Positions 1-11,752 of a stretch of DNA of 64,000 bases are shown piece after piece (position 1 is the first letter of the stretch; every line of letters begins with the position of its first letter). Source of the stretch: Cucumis sativus. Taxonomy: Eukaryota; Streptophyta; Magnoliopsida; Cucurbitales; Cucurbitaceae. A model generated the notes under the pieces. That model was not told where the DNA came from. It did no database searches and was given only the letters and a program-made list of their open reading frames with translations. Position numbers and translations under genes: made by a program. Location: contig NC_026657.2 in NCBI RefSeq assembly GCF_000004075.3, positions 35,326,732-35,390,731 on the forward strand, in the 5' to 3' direction.

Positions 1-3000
1 AATATTTAAAATTTAAAATAGATGATTAGATATATAGAGATATGTTTAATAATTGTTATAGAATACATTCATGCATGCTTTGAAGGGAGAAAAAATATAT
101 ATAATATCCAACGTATAGTATTTGAAATTATATGGTTGTTGATGACCGGCAGTAGACTTATAATTTTGCATTAAAAAATACAGAAGAAGTTACTTAATTT
201 AAACAACAACCCATTCAAGTGTTGTTATCTATGTGACACACACCATCTCTAAACATAATATAATAGTTGAATTAAGTTATTAATTATTATAATATATATG
301 TAGGACGAGAGAAAATCGAATTTTCAAATTCAAATTTTGATGGTATAAGGTATATTTGAAATTATCAAAAGAGTGAATACAATATTGAAGGGTAATTAAT
401 TAAGATAAACCCATGCATGATTAATAATATTAATTTCAAATTTGTCGTATTAAAAGCAGTGTGGCCACATGGGAATATGCATTAATGACTCCCTTCAAAT
501 GCAAAGGCCTCATCTTTAACTATAATATATAATATATTATTACAATTAAAAACAACAAAATATATTTTCAAGTTATTTGTTCGAATATGAAGTTTTGTTA
601 TGAAATTAATTAATTGTTTTTGTAGGAAAAGGAGAAAAAAAAAGTAGCGTATGAAGAATGATGGGAAGTGTTTTAACATTATGGAAATCAATTTTGTGAG
701 AGATAGACTGAATAAAAAAGGTGCAAATTTTTGGGTTTTTAAGATTGAAGTTTCCCTCTTTCATTCCTATATTTTTATTGTATTTAAAAAGATAAATAAT
801 GTTGTTATTATTGTTCAAATTAGAGTCAAGTGACTAAATGTTTTTTTTTTCATTATTATTATTCACAAATCACAATCATAATATATTAATTATTGACTTA
901 AATTAAAACACTTCAGGTTCAAATCTTGGGTTACTTAATTAAAAAATAGTTTTAATTTTAAAAAATGCTTTCAAATTATTTTATTTCATAATTAAGTGTC
1001 TAATTAACACTCTTAAAAAATGTGTTGAATTAATTAAACTACAAAATAGGAAGGGATTTAGGGACATTCGTTTGTTGTATATATAATAGTAATAATAATA
1101 ATAATAGTTATTTAAAGTGTTTATAAAATACACACTTGTATAGGCTTAACATGACTTTCGATTTGATCCTATTTGAAAAATATCTCACTCTCTTTTTTTA
1201 TTTTATAGAATGTCAAGATATCATTTTAGTTGATGTAGTTTGAAATTTGTTTGATTTTAGTTCAATTATGTTTAATTATCTCTCTTCTTTTTAATAAATC
1301 TTAAATTTAGTCGTTATTTTTTATTAAAATTGATTAAATGATTCAATCATTTTCATTCAAAGAAATGTAATATAATTTTAAAACTTATAGTAATGAAAAA
1401 ATATTTAAAAAGAAACTAGTAGTAGAGACTAAATAAAGCATAGGAACCAAAATCATATTTTGAAAGATAGTAAAGTTGGTGAAGTGATCAATTTTTTTTT
1501 GTTTCATTTATTATTAGATAATAATGAAGCACAAATCATATAAATATAAGATATATTTTTTATAAAAATATAAAAGTTGAATTAAGCATAAAACAACAAT
1601 TGCAGTGTAGTAATATAAAAAAATCCTTTCTATGTGTTTGTTATCCTTCTTTACAAGTCTTAATTAATAGTAATTAGTTTTTCAAAAAAACTTATTTATA
1701 AAGATAAATAAAAAGATTTGTTGGAGCACCATAACTCTAGCTAGGATATATAGGAGATCAAATCCATACTTAAGTTTCTAATCTTACTTTGACAAAACAA
1801 TCATAAACCTTGCACTGTGTAAGAAATAGAGAAGTTATATGTCAAGAGATAGTAGTAGAAACGTCACTCTTTTATGATATTTTTATAAAAAAATCAATAG
1901 TTCATATGATGGGAGTGATGTAATGTGATAGCTACTCAACATAAACCCTTTCTCGTTAAAAAAGTTGTAATCATATGTCCCAACAATGACAAAAGTAAAA
2001 CGAGAAAGGATACCAAAAATCTCATCCAAGGGTACGGATCAGTGTGAGATAATGCATACAGCAATATGTGAGAGAGAGAGGGCCAAAAGGTGTATCAAAT
2101 AGGTTTAGGTGTGGGGGCAAATAATACCCAATGAATTCACATCACATTCATTCAGCATATTCATATGGATCTCTTCTCTTTCAGGATCACATAACCATTT
2201 TAATATCTATATATATATATAAAAAGTTAGGGCTAAACGCACTTGGGATGAATAATTTTGCAATATTGGCTAGCCCTACCCACCACTCCCTTCTTCTTAG
2301 TTTGTTCTCATCAACTGTTCATTATTTTTATTGAATTCTTATCCTTATCTATCTTTTTTCATTCATAAAAATTTCTTCAAAATCCATCCTTCATTCAAAC
2401 TTTAGTCATAATGATAACGTTCTAAAGTATTTTAATAATATTGTAATGATTACTACACCACATTGAAGTTGGGTATCACTGTGTTTTGGAAAATTATCAA
2501 ACTCTTTAATATCACATTTACCATTATTCTGTTTATAGAGAGATGAGTTTCAACTTCATCTTAAAACACTAGCATGACATATAATATCTTAAGATATTAA
2601 TTTTGTTGATATGAAAAAGAAAGAATTAGATAAATAAAACCAAGTAGGCACGTTAAAAATAAGAAGTTGAAAACCCTATCAAGATTAGTAAAATATTAGA
2701 AATCTATACGTGTATATATATAAATCACACATGTTAGATTGTTTCTTAAACCTGCTGATTTACTAAACTATATACATTGATTATTGAACTAAATACAAAA
2801 CAATGCAATCCTTAAAAATCTCTGAGAAAAAAACGTAAAAAATAAAAGTAGTTTGGAAGAATATAATTGTGAATTAAGGGAAAGAGTGAGAAAGAGACAA
2901 AATTAAAATGAATTTGAATGGTCAAAATAGAGAGGCCGGAGAGTGAAAGCCAAAGTTGTTTATTTACACCTAATTTTTCAAAGTCAATGAATTTCAACTA

Positions 3001-3334
3001 ATGTTGATGGCTTTTTCTTTTTCTACCATACTTCCCTTCCTCATAACTTCTATGTATATATATTATTATATATGCTCCAAAAATAGTCTGAGAGGACAAA
3101 TATTTATGTTCAACTTTGTCAAGGAGAAAAAGTAGATAATTAGTATATGAAAATTTAATGCAATTATAAGAAAAAAAATCTCCTAAACCTTGGTTACAGG
3201 ATGGAGCATATTTCTAAAACACATTAAACCACTCATGCACATTGGTGATTTAAGATGATTCAAATTGAAATGATTTGAAACTAAATGTATAAGGTTTTGT
3301 AAGTACTTTAGAGCTCTTGATTAAGTTTCTTAAA

Positions 3335-3390
3335 CATTTTGAATGTGGTTCGTCTGTTATGCTGCCAAAATCCAATTGTATTTAGATAAG
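3335..3390 (+). repeat. Dispersed repeat, copy 1 (partner at 4796)
   Basis: A segment with core ATTTTGAATGTGGTTCGTCT is followed by a related stretch that includes ATAAGGT. It recurs in the same orientation about 1.46 kb away at 4796-4850. The core is identical and the flank diverged. It may be the remains of the ends of one small transposon. Confidence 0.6.
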
Positions 3391-4795
3391 GTTGTTTCTA
3401 AAATTAATTATTTAGAAAGTTAAAGGTATGTTAATCATAGCAAGAATATACATGTAAGAAAAATAGGTAAGCACCTACCCCTAACGCTGCATCCTTCAAA
3501 GATCTTTCAAAGAGACAGATTGTCTATGCAGACCTCACATAAAAATATTTGAAAATGTTGAACAAACCACTCGAGATTTGATATAATTACACATTTCCAA
3601 TTATAATGATAGGAGTTTATCAAATGTTTTCCACCAATGAATTTAACATGTTCATATAATTATAGACAGTAATACTTTGTTGTATATGTAGATATTTTAA
3701 GTAATTTTAATCTTTGAAACAATTTCCTTTTCTATAACTTAAATTTAATAACACTAACATTGATTGGTAAATTTTACTTTTTAACTTGTTTTATATTACA
3801 AAAAAAGACCCACAAAACAACACAAGTTTTTGTAAAAAAAATTCTAACAAAATCAAAGATTGTTGGTACAAATTTTCTAAGAACATTTGTTGGTGAATTT
3901 AAAATTTGAAAGTAAATGGAAACATATTTGAATTTGAAACCAACTACTATATAACCACCCATCAATGAATAAAAAAATGCCAAGAAAAATTTCAAAATTA
4001 AAGAAAGAAAGAAAAAAGGACTAGGCCACATTCTAGAAACCCTAAAACATAAGATGAAATTGAAAGGGGGGAAAATGTATATAATTGATTGAATAATGAA
4101 TATGTAGTTTGTAAATTAATGATATTGGGAAAATGGGTAGATGGGATGATGGATGAAGTAACCAAATAAAAGGTAGGTTCATAGTAGACATTAAAAAATA
4201 GAAATTATTTGAATGAAAAAACATTGGTGAATTCTGAATGTGGAATGAAAACAAAATGAGATTGAAAAATTAGAAGAGTCCTAAAAGTCAAAAAGAAAAC
4301 AAAAGGGTTAGGAGCATATAGAAATAGTATATATTCATTTGGATTGGGGGTAGGTGTGGCCCAATTTATTTTACAAGTCAACATTGGTAACCTTCTCAAT
4401 GTCTATTTCTTCATTTCTTCTTCTTCTTTTTCGTTGCTTTATCAGATTTTTCAAACAATTTACATCTATTCTTCTTTTTTTTTTTTTATTTCTCTAAATA
4501 TTTAATTTTAAATATAATATCTTTATGGACACAATTGTTTTGTGAGATAAATGATAATAGTAATAGATGATAAAGTTTGTTATTGTCATACTTAAATTTT
4601 AGGTAGATGATTCACCATGACACCCATACTTCTTAATTAGTTATTAAGAGTATGTCTCCGTTTTACTATTTATATAATAATTATCTATTAGATTTAATTA
4701 TTTAAAATCCATGAATATATATCAATTAGTGATAAGGTCTTCTTACCAATAGACTATTTTTTTTTATGTCAAATTGGTAGAAATTACTTTTGAAA

Positions 4796-4850
4796 ATTTT
4801 GAATGTGGTTCGTCTGAACTTTATAGATTGTATTTTGATAAGGTAAACAA
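4796..4850 (+). repeat. Dispersed repeat, copy 2 (partner at 3335)
   Basis: Second direct copy of the GAATGTGGTTCGTCTG-containing segment at 3335-3390. The identical core is about 20 bases, with weaker similarity through ATTGTATTTNGATAAGGT. No coding content. Confidence 0.6.
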
Positions 4851-6103
4851 GTATTGAATAGCAATTTTAGGAATAACAATCGAGAATATTTAAATTCATT
4901 AGCTTAGAATTTTATGGTTGAGTTTGCTATATTTGGAACAAACATGGGATTCTAAAATGTATCTAAATCTTATCAGGAAGAAAAAAATTTGATTAACCAA
5001 AATATAATATGAAATTGCTTCAGAAAAATAGAAAAAATAAATAAATAAGATTTAAATTTAGAGAGGTGATAATGAAGAGGTGAAATTTGTTTAGATTAAG
5101 CTGAATAATAAATATGATACATCAATACTAAATTTTTGAATATCAATTACAAAGGCACATATATTTTACAGAGATTTTTACATTTCTTCTACATCATATA
5201 TTTCATAAATGTTCTTCACTTTGAATGATTTAAATTTTAGCTTAAAATTTGAACCAATTTAACCTTCTCAGTCTTATTTCAAAATCTTTTTAATTTTGAC
5301 TTTGTTTTTGCTATTTATTAATTTCCATTTTAAATAGTGTACATGTATCGAATATTTCAAATTGGTGTTTCTTTCAATTGACGAGAATTTTATTATTTTC
5401 CTTCACGTTCCTATATAAAATTTGATCCTCCAACTGAGACCTCACGTATGTGTCCAACATATTGGCAATATATCAACAATGTAACTATGCACGCATATAT
5501 TATTTAATATATCACGACATTGTACAAATTTTGTTATTCATGCATTTATCAAATATACTATGGTTTAATTTTAGAAAATTCAGCTATATAACAAATATAT
5601 TTTGTTGTATACATCAAACATAATTTGTTTTGATTTTCAGAATCTTCTTACCGATTCTTGCTTTTGTTGATAAGGGAACACTTTTCAGATTGAAACAAAA
5701 TGATAGTTAAAATGGTAAATGGAGCTAGATTTTTGTGTAAAATAGTAGTTCAATTGGCCAATCTAAGGAAAATAGTGAAGTTTAGGCTTATGGTATAATT
5801 GAGTCTGTTTATCTAGGCTTGTGTAAAAAATGCTCTCTAGAAAATCTCCATGCATAGACTCCAGTGTTTTGCACCATGTAAGTAATGTATTAGAGCCCAT
5901 CTCCTTGCATATGCCATCTCAGTAGCTGTCTCTCAGTTCGTGATTAAGATTCAAATGAAGACTTTAATATGTTCTACACTTGGGTTAATCACGAGGAGAA
6001 TATGCCATAAATCTAATAATTTCTCAAGAAAGAACAGAAAAACTACGCATGAATGAAAGTATATTTTCTAAAAGTTTTAACTTTATCTGTCTATCGCTAA
6101 AGA

Positions 6104-9100
6104 TTATCGAGTTTTCTTAAACTCCTTGGTTTTGGATGGGTCAACATTGTCATTCCCTTCATCACTAGAAGAACTTCCCGCCACTTTGAGTCCACTAGAG
6201 TACTTTTTAATCCTCCACGAAATTAGAATGCTTGATCCGATACCAAGTACTGGGAAAATGTATGACCATATCTGAGATTTCTGAGATCCCGACGCTGAAG
6301 CAACTGCAGCACCAGCAAGACTGCCAATCGATGTGTTCTGAAGTATCATTGGCATGCATCCAATTACAGTTGGCAGTAGAAAATCAAGGAAGAACCCAAC
6401 TTTGGTTGCAGCAAGAGCATAATTTATAACGTATGAGGGAATAGGTGAAAAGCGAGCAAGAAGGACAAATTTCCAACCATCTTGCTCTACTCCTCTAGAA
6501 AGAAGGTGGAAATATTTATTCCTCTGTGCCCACTCCATAGCTGAACTTGAATTCTTAAAAAGTAACCTGAACAAACGATGAACAAGGGATGGAGAATATA
6601 AATTCATTAGAACCAACAATGAGACTCTTCAAACAATTCAAGAGAATATTAACAACCCAATACCCACCCCCTGCAACAAAGATTAACATGTTGACCGTAT
6701 CAGAAAGATGACATTTTTGTAGATGAGGAACAATGTACAAAAAAAGTAAGTTAAAAACGTAAAGCAATTTACTTGTCAAACTTAACTTTGACATGATGGT
6801 TTTTCCCATCACTGCATAAAATTTCATTGGGAATCACATTTTATCAGTTGTAGACAGTTTCTTCCGCTTATTGATGAAGATGATAGCTAAAGAAATGAAG
6901 GGTCATGCAACCACTATTGTTTTGTACTAAAGTTAATGCGTGCCTTTCTTTCCATCAAGGCGGGCTGTCTATGAAAACCAGTTTGCAGGTAAAGAAGCCA
7001 CTGCTCACTTACCTCCATTCGAGGATGTGGCCACAGAAAGCTCATCAATAGAGGGCATTTGGTGTTCAATTAAAGATTAGTGGATCCTCTACCTATAAAT
7101 TTGTGTTTTTAGGACTCTTTCTAATGAAACAAATCCTTAGGAGCTGGTAGGACAAGTTCATTTCAAAATAAAAAATTCTAAGATCGGTTGAACACGCAAC
7201 AAAAGTACAAAACAAATTGCAGAAAATGTTGCCCAAAAAGACGTAGTACACAAGTTTGTGCACCTCTTGCAAAGATGACTAGAATCACCCATTATTTCAT
7301 TTTTTTTATAAGAAATGATTTCATTGATGAGTAAATTCCCTAAAAGGATATACAATCCATAGAATTACAATAAGCTACCCCAATTGTTTAGTAGGGATGC
7401 ACATTTATTGAGTAATTTCATCTTCCCTTCTTTTTTTACTTATCACATAAATTGAGGAACTCCAGCTTCCAACTCTACAGGCCAAACACAAACTTCCCAA
7501 TTCAAACATACTAACTTCAGAATTATCAACTCCACGTAGAAGGACCAACGATCTCTTAAAGAGAATTTTGTTGTATGGCCTTATGAGCCAATTCCCAGAG
7601 AAAACACTTGATCTTCTTTGGGTACTTTTCTTCCAAATGCATATAACCAATATTGATTCTATAACCAAAGATGGCTCAAAAATATTGATTTTATAACCCA
7701 TATCAGCTAAGAGAGATTTAGAAGATACATGTCTACCGAGAATTGAGAGGCCATTTCCAGCATCAGACAGCTGAAAGAGGGTGATCGGAGCTAAGACCAT
7801 GCTAAGATCAGCCCATTAGATAGCCTCCTCAACTTTGAAATTCCTTACAAGGTTATGATCCCAAAAGTTGCAGTCAACATTCCAAGTCTTTTTCACATTG
7901 TCTGTTTTCCGTCTTACCCAAGGGTCAATCCAAGTTCACCTGGCTCCTTTCCCGCTAGAAGATGGGGAAAGTCGTTTAATCAATCTAACCTTTGTTAGTA
8001 CTTCCCTAAAATAAAGTGGTAGGTCTAGTTCAACTTCTTCATGCCATCTCCATCTCTTTAGAGGCCGGCCAAGCAAAGATTCTTTGGTACTGCAATGCTA
8101 ATATTTGTTATCTTGAATGCAGCAGTTTCAAAAGAAATCATAAAAGGTGTTTAAAATAAAGTGGCAGCTCTAGTTCAACTTCTTCAGGCCATCCCCATCC
8201 CTTTAGAGGCCGGCCAAGCAAAGATTCTTTGGTACTACAGTGCTAATATTTGTTACCTAGAATGCAGCGGTTTCAAAAGAAATCATATAAGGTGTTTAAA
8301 GTAAGATGTTTGCCAAGACTTGACGGACCTAGTTATATCCTTTTCTTCTAATTGGTACACTTCCTCCAAAGAACTTTCCAACTCCAACGTCTTGATGGTC
8401 AATGCCAATTGGGGTTACAGTGGATTTCTCATCTCCCCTTTCGTTACTTGGCTTGGTTGATACAGTAGACAATACTCATAAAAACTGTACTAATGAATAG
8501 TTTCTGTTTCCGTTCCCAAACATATGAAAACTGTTAAGTACTGACAGTATACATTATCTCTGCCTTGATTATACAGTATACACTAAAGACTATACCCAAA
8601 TATCTTCAAAAAGGGTACAACACAGTAAGCAATGGTTGTTCTATCAACAATACCCAACAGAAGAAATTCAACAAAACTTCATTCATTTCACTTATCTACG
8701 CAAACCAAGGACGTAATTCAGCCTGTCTTCAAAGTACAGCATCAGGGAAAACTAATCCATTTCAAGGAACCCAAAATAGAAATTAAAATCCCCAAAATGT
8801 AAACAACAGAACAGCCCAACTAACAAACATATCTTAAACCAAAGCAAGAAAATAAAACATTATAAACGTCGCATAAACTCAGAATGAAATTTAAAAATAA
8901 TAATAATAATAATAGGACAAGAATAAAATTGAGATAAAACCTGCCGATCCAGAAGGAGAGGGAAGCCCCAAGGACCTTGGCAAAGAAAACGCAAATGACG
9001 GCAGGGAAGAAACCGAAAAGCAAAGAAGCAGTGGCTTCGAAGAAGACGGCATAAGGCAAACAGAGAGCAAGTGTGAAGGTATGGATGCCGACATAGGCAG

Positions 9101-9260
9101 GCATGGCCCATACCCCCAATCGATCAGACCATTGGGTGAAAACCTTGAGAGCCGCATCTCTATCAAATTCCCATCCGTATGTCTTCCCTAATTGTCTAAG
9201 AATGGCCACCACCGCCACTATAGCGGCTAATTTGGACCACCGTCCCCAAGCAGCTCCCAT
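6104..9260 (-). CDS. TVP38/TMEM64 family (DedA-like, SNARE-associated) membrane protein
   Basis: Two coding exons, 8941-9260 and 6104-6566, join in phase 2 (GGCAG|gttt ... tgttcag|GTTACT) to a 260-residue protein. The family consists of polytopic membrane proteins of the Golgi/endomembrane or plastid; in animals and yeast related VTT-domain proteins act in vesicle traffic and lipid scrambling, while the plant role is poorly known. Visible: an N-terminal hydrophobic segment (about 11-24), a conserved hydrophobic block LPYAVFFEATASLLFGF (68-84), a GASLSFWIGR motif (98-107), the DedA hallmark ARFSPIPSYVINYA (144-157), a further membrane segment (about 165-185) and a C-terminal one (about 208-224), then a charged Ser/Asp/Lys-rich tail. 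Length fits the family. The frame is open upstream of 9260 but has only a TTG before a stop, so the ATG at 9260 is the start. Domain identity is strong; subcellular site and cargo are not visible. Confidence 0.9.
6567..8940 (-). other. Large intron of the TVP38-type gene
   Basis: This 2374-bp intron separates the two coding exons. It contains a 145-bp tandem duplication (listed separately) and an open frame of 131 codons on the gene strand (7405-7800) that I do not recognise. Base composition is less AT-rich than the intergenic DNA around it. The size and the extra frame suggest an old insertion, but I cannot identify the element. Confidence 0.75.
8007..8297. repeat. Two-copy tandem duplication, unit about 145 bp, inside intron
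   Basis: Copy 1 (8007-8151) and copy 2 (8152-8297) are directly adjacent. Both run from TAAAATAAAGTGG through AGAGGCCGGCCAAGCAAAGA (identical) to AAATCATANAAGGTGTTTA. They differ by roughly ten substitutions, so the duplication is not brand new. Each copy has an FseI-type GGCCGGCC palindrome. Confidence 0.9.
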
Positions 9261-10202
9261 GATTAGATAATGGTCGAAACCGTCCGGCGCCGAGAGTACC
9301 ACCGACTGTTTAAACAATTATTGATTCATAGGCTATATTGGTTTGGAAATGTGAGAATATGCACTCACCAGATTGCGGATACCCACAAACCCCCCACCCC
9401 CCACTTTTTCCCTTTTCTTTTCTTTTCTTTTTTCTTTTTATTTTTTTTTAAAGGAAAAAGATCATTTTGATAATAATAATAATAATAATTTAAATCTCCT
9501 AGATCTCAAAAATGTTAAACAAACGTAAATATTGGGTCAAACTGAAAAATATATTGAATTCAACAACTCAATCGAACAAAGAGAGGAAATTTCTTTTTTT
9601 TTGTTTTGAATCTTCTTCAATCCAAGAACATGAGTAACCGCAACCCAACGATGTAGAAGAAGGGTGGTTTAGGGAATTGGGTCATTTGAGGCTTTTAACC
9701 CTAAATGATGGAGCCGACTATTTCAAACTCTTCAACTTCAAGTTAGTACTCTTCACTTCCAATCTCACACCACCCACCACCCACCACCTACCTTACTTAT
9801 TTCTATTCTCTCATATTGTCTTTACATTTCACAATTGTATTTCTAATCAACTCTTACAACAGTGTGCTGTGTTGCTTTCAACTTTTACTTTAACTCATTG
9901 CCACTATGTTTTTGCTTCTAATATATGTTTGATGTTTTCACAAATTTCTACTTTTAAATTAATTTCTCACATTTATGAGTTAATTTTAAAATAAAACAAA
10001 AATACGAGCCGGCCACCTATCTTTATCTTTATAGGGTAGGATTGAACAAGTAAACTTTTTTAAAATAAAATTTTTAAAAAAATTATTTGCAAAAATTAGA
10101 GTCTAGTTTGAGAGTATTTGTGTATGAGAAAGATATCGACACCTCACAACACCCATTTTTTTCAAACTACAAATATTAAATTGAAAAATGTTCTTTAATT
10201 TG

Positions 10203-10480
10203 TTTTTAAAACAATGTCTTATTTTATCTCAATTACTCCAATATCTTACCAATGATCTCACAAAACAATACAAGTGAATAACATTCCATCAATTAGATAT
10301 ATTTAAGAAAAATTCTTCTTCAAAAAAAGTAATCCAATTTCTCAAAATTATCGTAGGAATAGTCTTCTAATAAAATGTTCTTACCTCAATAATCTTAAAA
10401 AATAAAACTTTAAATTAATTTTCTATATTTAGTGAAATTTCTAGATTCCGCTCTAGGGTTTTGTTTAAGAAAACTGAATA
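10203..10480 (+). repeat. Dispersed repeat family A, copy 1 (partner at 35241)
   Basis: This block aligns collinearly with 35241-35535. Shared stretches in order are AATGTCTTATTTTA, ATTACTCCAA, CAATGAT, GCATTCCATC/ACATTCCATC, TCTCAAAATT, AGGAATAGTCTTCTAATAAA and TAGNNTTTTGTTTAAGNAAA. No coding potential is seen. It is an unclassified, diverged interspersed repeat. Confidence 0.75.
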
Positions 10481-10757
10481 AGTTATTATAAAATATTGAT
10501 GAAAAATATAAAATTATTTTTTATAAAAAGTTTTGCTTAAGATTTTAAATCTTGAACAATTTAAAATTAGAATGATTTTAAAATATTGAAATTTGTAATT
10601 ATAAAAAATTATAAATTTTAAATAGAAAAGAAAATGAAGATAAGTAAAACAAGAGTAAAGACCAAGCAACATAACAAATTAAAATAAACATCAAATAACT
10701 GAGATAGTGAGATTTTAATAAAAATATATTGGACATCAATTTTAGACTCATTTAACA

Positions 10758-10852
10758 ATAGAGAAATTGAACAATAAACAAATATAGAAAAAAAAATTAT
10801 AAGAGAAGAAAAATAGAGAAATTGAACAATAAACAAATATAGAAAAAAAAAT
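10758..10852 (+). repeat. Direct tandem repeat, 41 bp identical, period 54
   Basis: The segment beginning ATAGAGAAATTGAACAATAA and ending in a poly-A run occurs at 10758 and again at 10812 without visible change. Near identity between the copies points to a recent slippage or duplication event. Confidence 0.85.
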
Positions 10853-11003
10853 ATAATATTAAGTATGGTCTGTAGAACTGAAAAAGTAAAACAATATGAA
10901 AAAGAGTTAAATATAATAAGATTAATTATAAAAAAAATTAGAGAAATTGGATAGGGTAGCATTTTAACAATATAATATATCAATTTTAGTATATTGTTTT
11001 AGA

Positions 11004-11752
11004 ATTTTGCAAATATAGCAAAATTTTCAGTTCTCCATCTTAAATTTGTTATTATTCCTAAACTACCGTTCAATGACTTATTTATTTTTATCTTTTTAAT
11101 GTCCTACTTATTATTTATTTATTCTTTCACTCTTTAAGGTTCTAATTATTTGTTTATTTTTATTCTATAAACTTATTTATTCTTTCTCTTAATTTTCAAA
11201 TATCAATAGTACAATAATTGCAATATGAAATATAATATAATGGTTGTTGATCGAAGTAATTTAACTTCATTTGTGATTTTATTTTTTTACTTTATTCGAT
11301 ATATATTTTGAGTTGAATTTGATTCCAAATAATTTTATTTTTTTTACATTAATTTTTTGGTTTTACATTAAAAGCACATCAGTAAAGTGAATCATTATCA
11401 AGTATATGAATCAAGTTTATAAGTGTATATCAATAATATATCAATTGTATAAGTAGAACTTCAAGCATATCAAATGCATTTTATCAATCAATTGTATAAG
11501 TGAATAATACTAAATGTATCTACAGTATATCAGGTGTATCAAACATATATTAGTAATGTTTTAGGTATGTATTAAAAGGTATCAAGTGTATCAAAGAGTA
11601 TTATGTGCATCAAGTGTATCAATCAAATGTATTGAATGTATAAAAAAGTATCAAGAAGTATCAGGTGTATCAACGTATATTAGAAATGAGGGCATTTATG
11701 ACATTTTACCTCTTAATGTGGGCTGGACTTTGTTTTTGCTATTTTCGCAAAT
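11004..11752. mobile_element. Putative non-autonomous element with inverted ends and GTATCA-rich interior
   Basis: The left end has TTTGCAAATATAGCAAAA (about 11008-11025) and the right end has TTTTGCTATTTTCGCAAA (about 11734-11751); the second is the reverse complement of the first with two mismatches in 18. Between 11395 and 11690 lies an irregular run of short units around AAGTGTATCA. The same terminal motif appears beside the transposase remnant (20945) and at 55240-55310. Inverted ends plus no conserved coding region suggest a MITE or MULE-derived element; target-site duplication was not established. Confidence 0.5.

Larger units (their letters stand above)
1..6103. other. Gene-free AT-rich intergenic region
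   Basis: No reading frame here shows a recognisable domain; the longest are 60-85 codons of low-complexity Leu/Phe/Ile/Ser-rich translation, as expected from AT-rich noncoding DNA. The stretch holds poly-A/poly-T runs, short AT microsatellites and a short repeat that occurs twice (listed separately). The 3' end of the TVP38-type gene borders it on the right. No gene boundary is visible on the left edge of the window. Confidence 0.7.

Noticed and set aside
2225..2285. Possible small hairpin (AGGGCTA ... TAGCCCT)
   Set aside because: Only a seven-base stem with a large loop; not a microRNA precursor, and no known plant microRNA sequence was seen here or elsewhere.
7405..7800. 131-codon open frame on the minus strand inside the TVP38-type intron
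   Set aside because: It starts with ATG but shows no family I recognise, is flanked by no splice sites that would join the gene, and lies in an intron. Possibly part of an old insertion.
9261..9317. N-terminal extension of the TVP38-type protein
   Set aside because: The extended frame begins only at a TTG; the first ATG is at 9260.
9677..9994. 105-codon open frame
   Set aside because: Composition is Leu/Phe/His/Thr-rich without a domain; AT-rich DNA gives such frames by chance.
10618..10983. 121-codon open frame on the minus strand
   Set aside because: Almost entirely Phe/Ile/Leu/Ser, and it runs through the 54-bp tandem repeat; not a credible protein.
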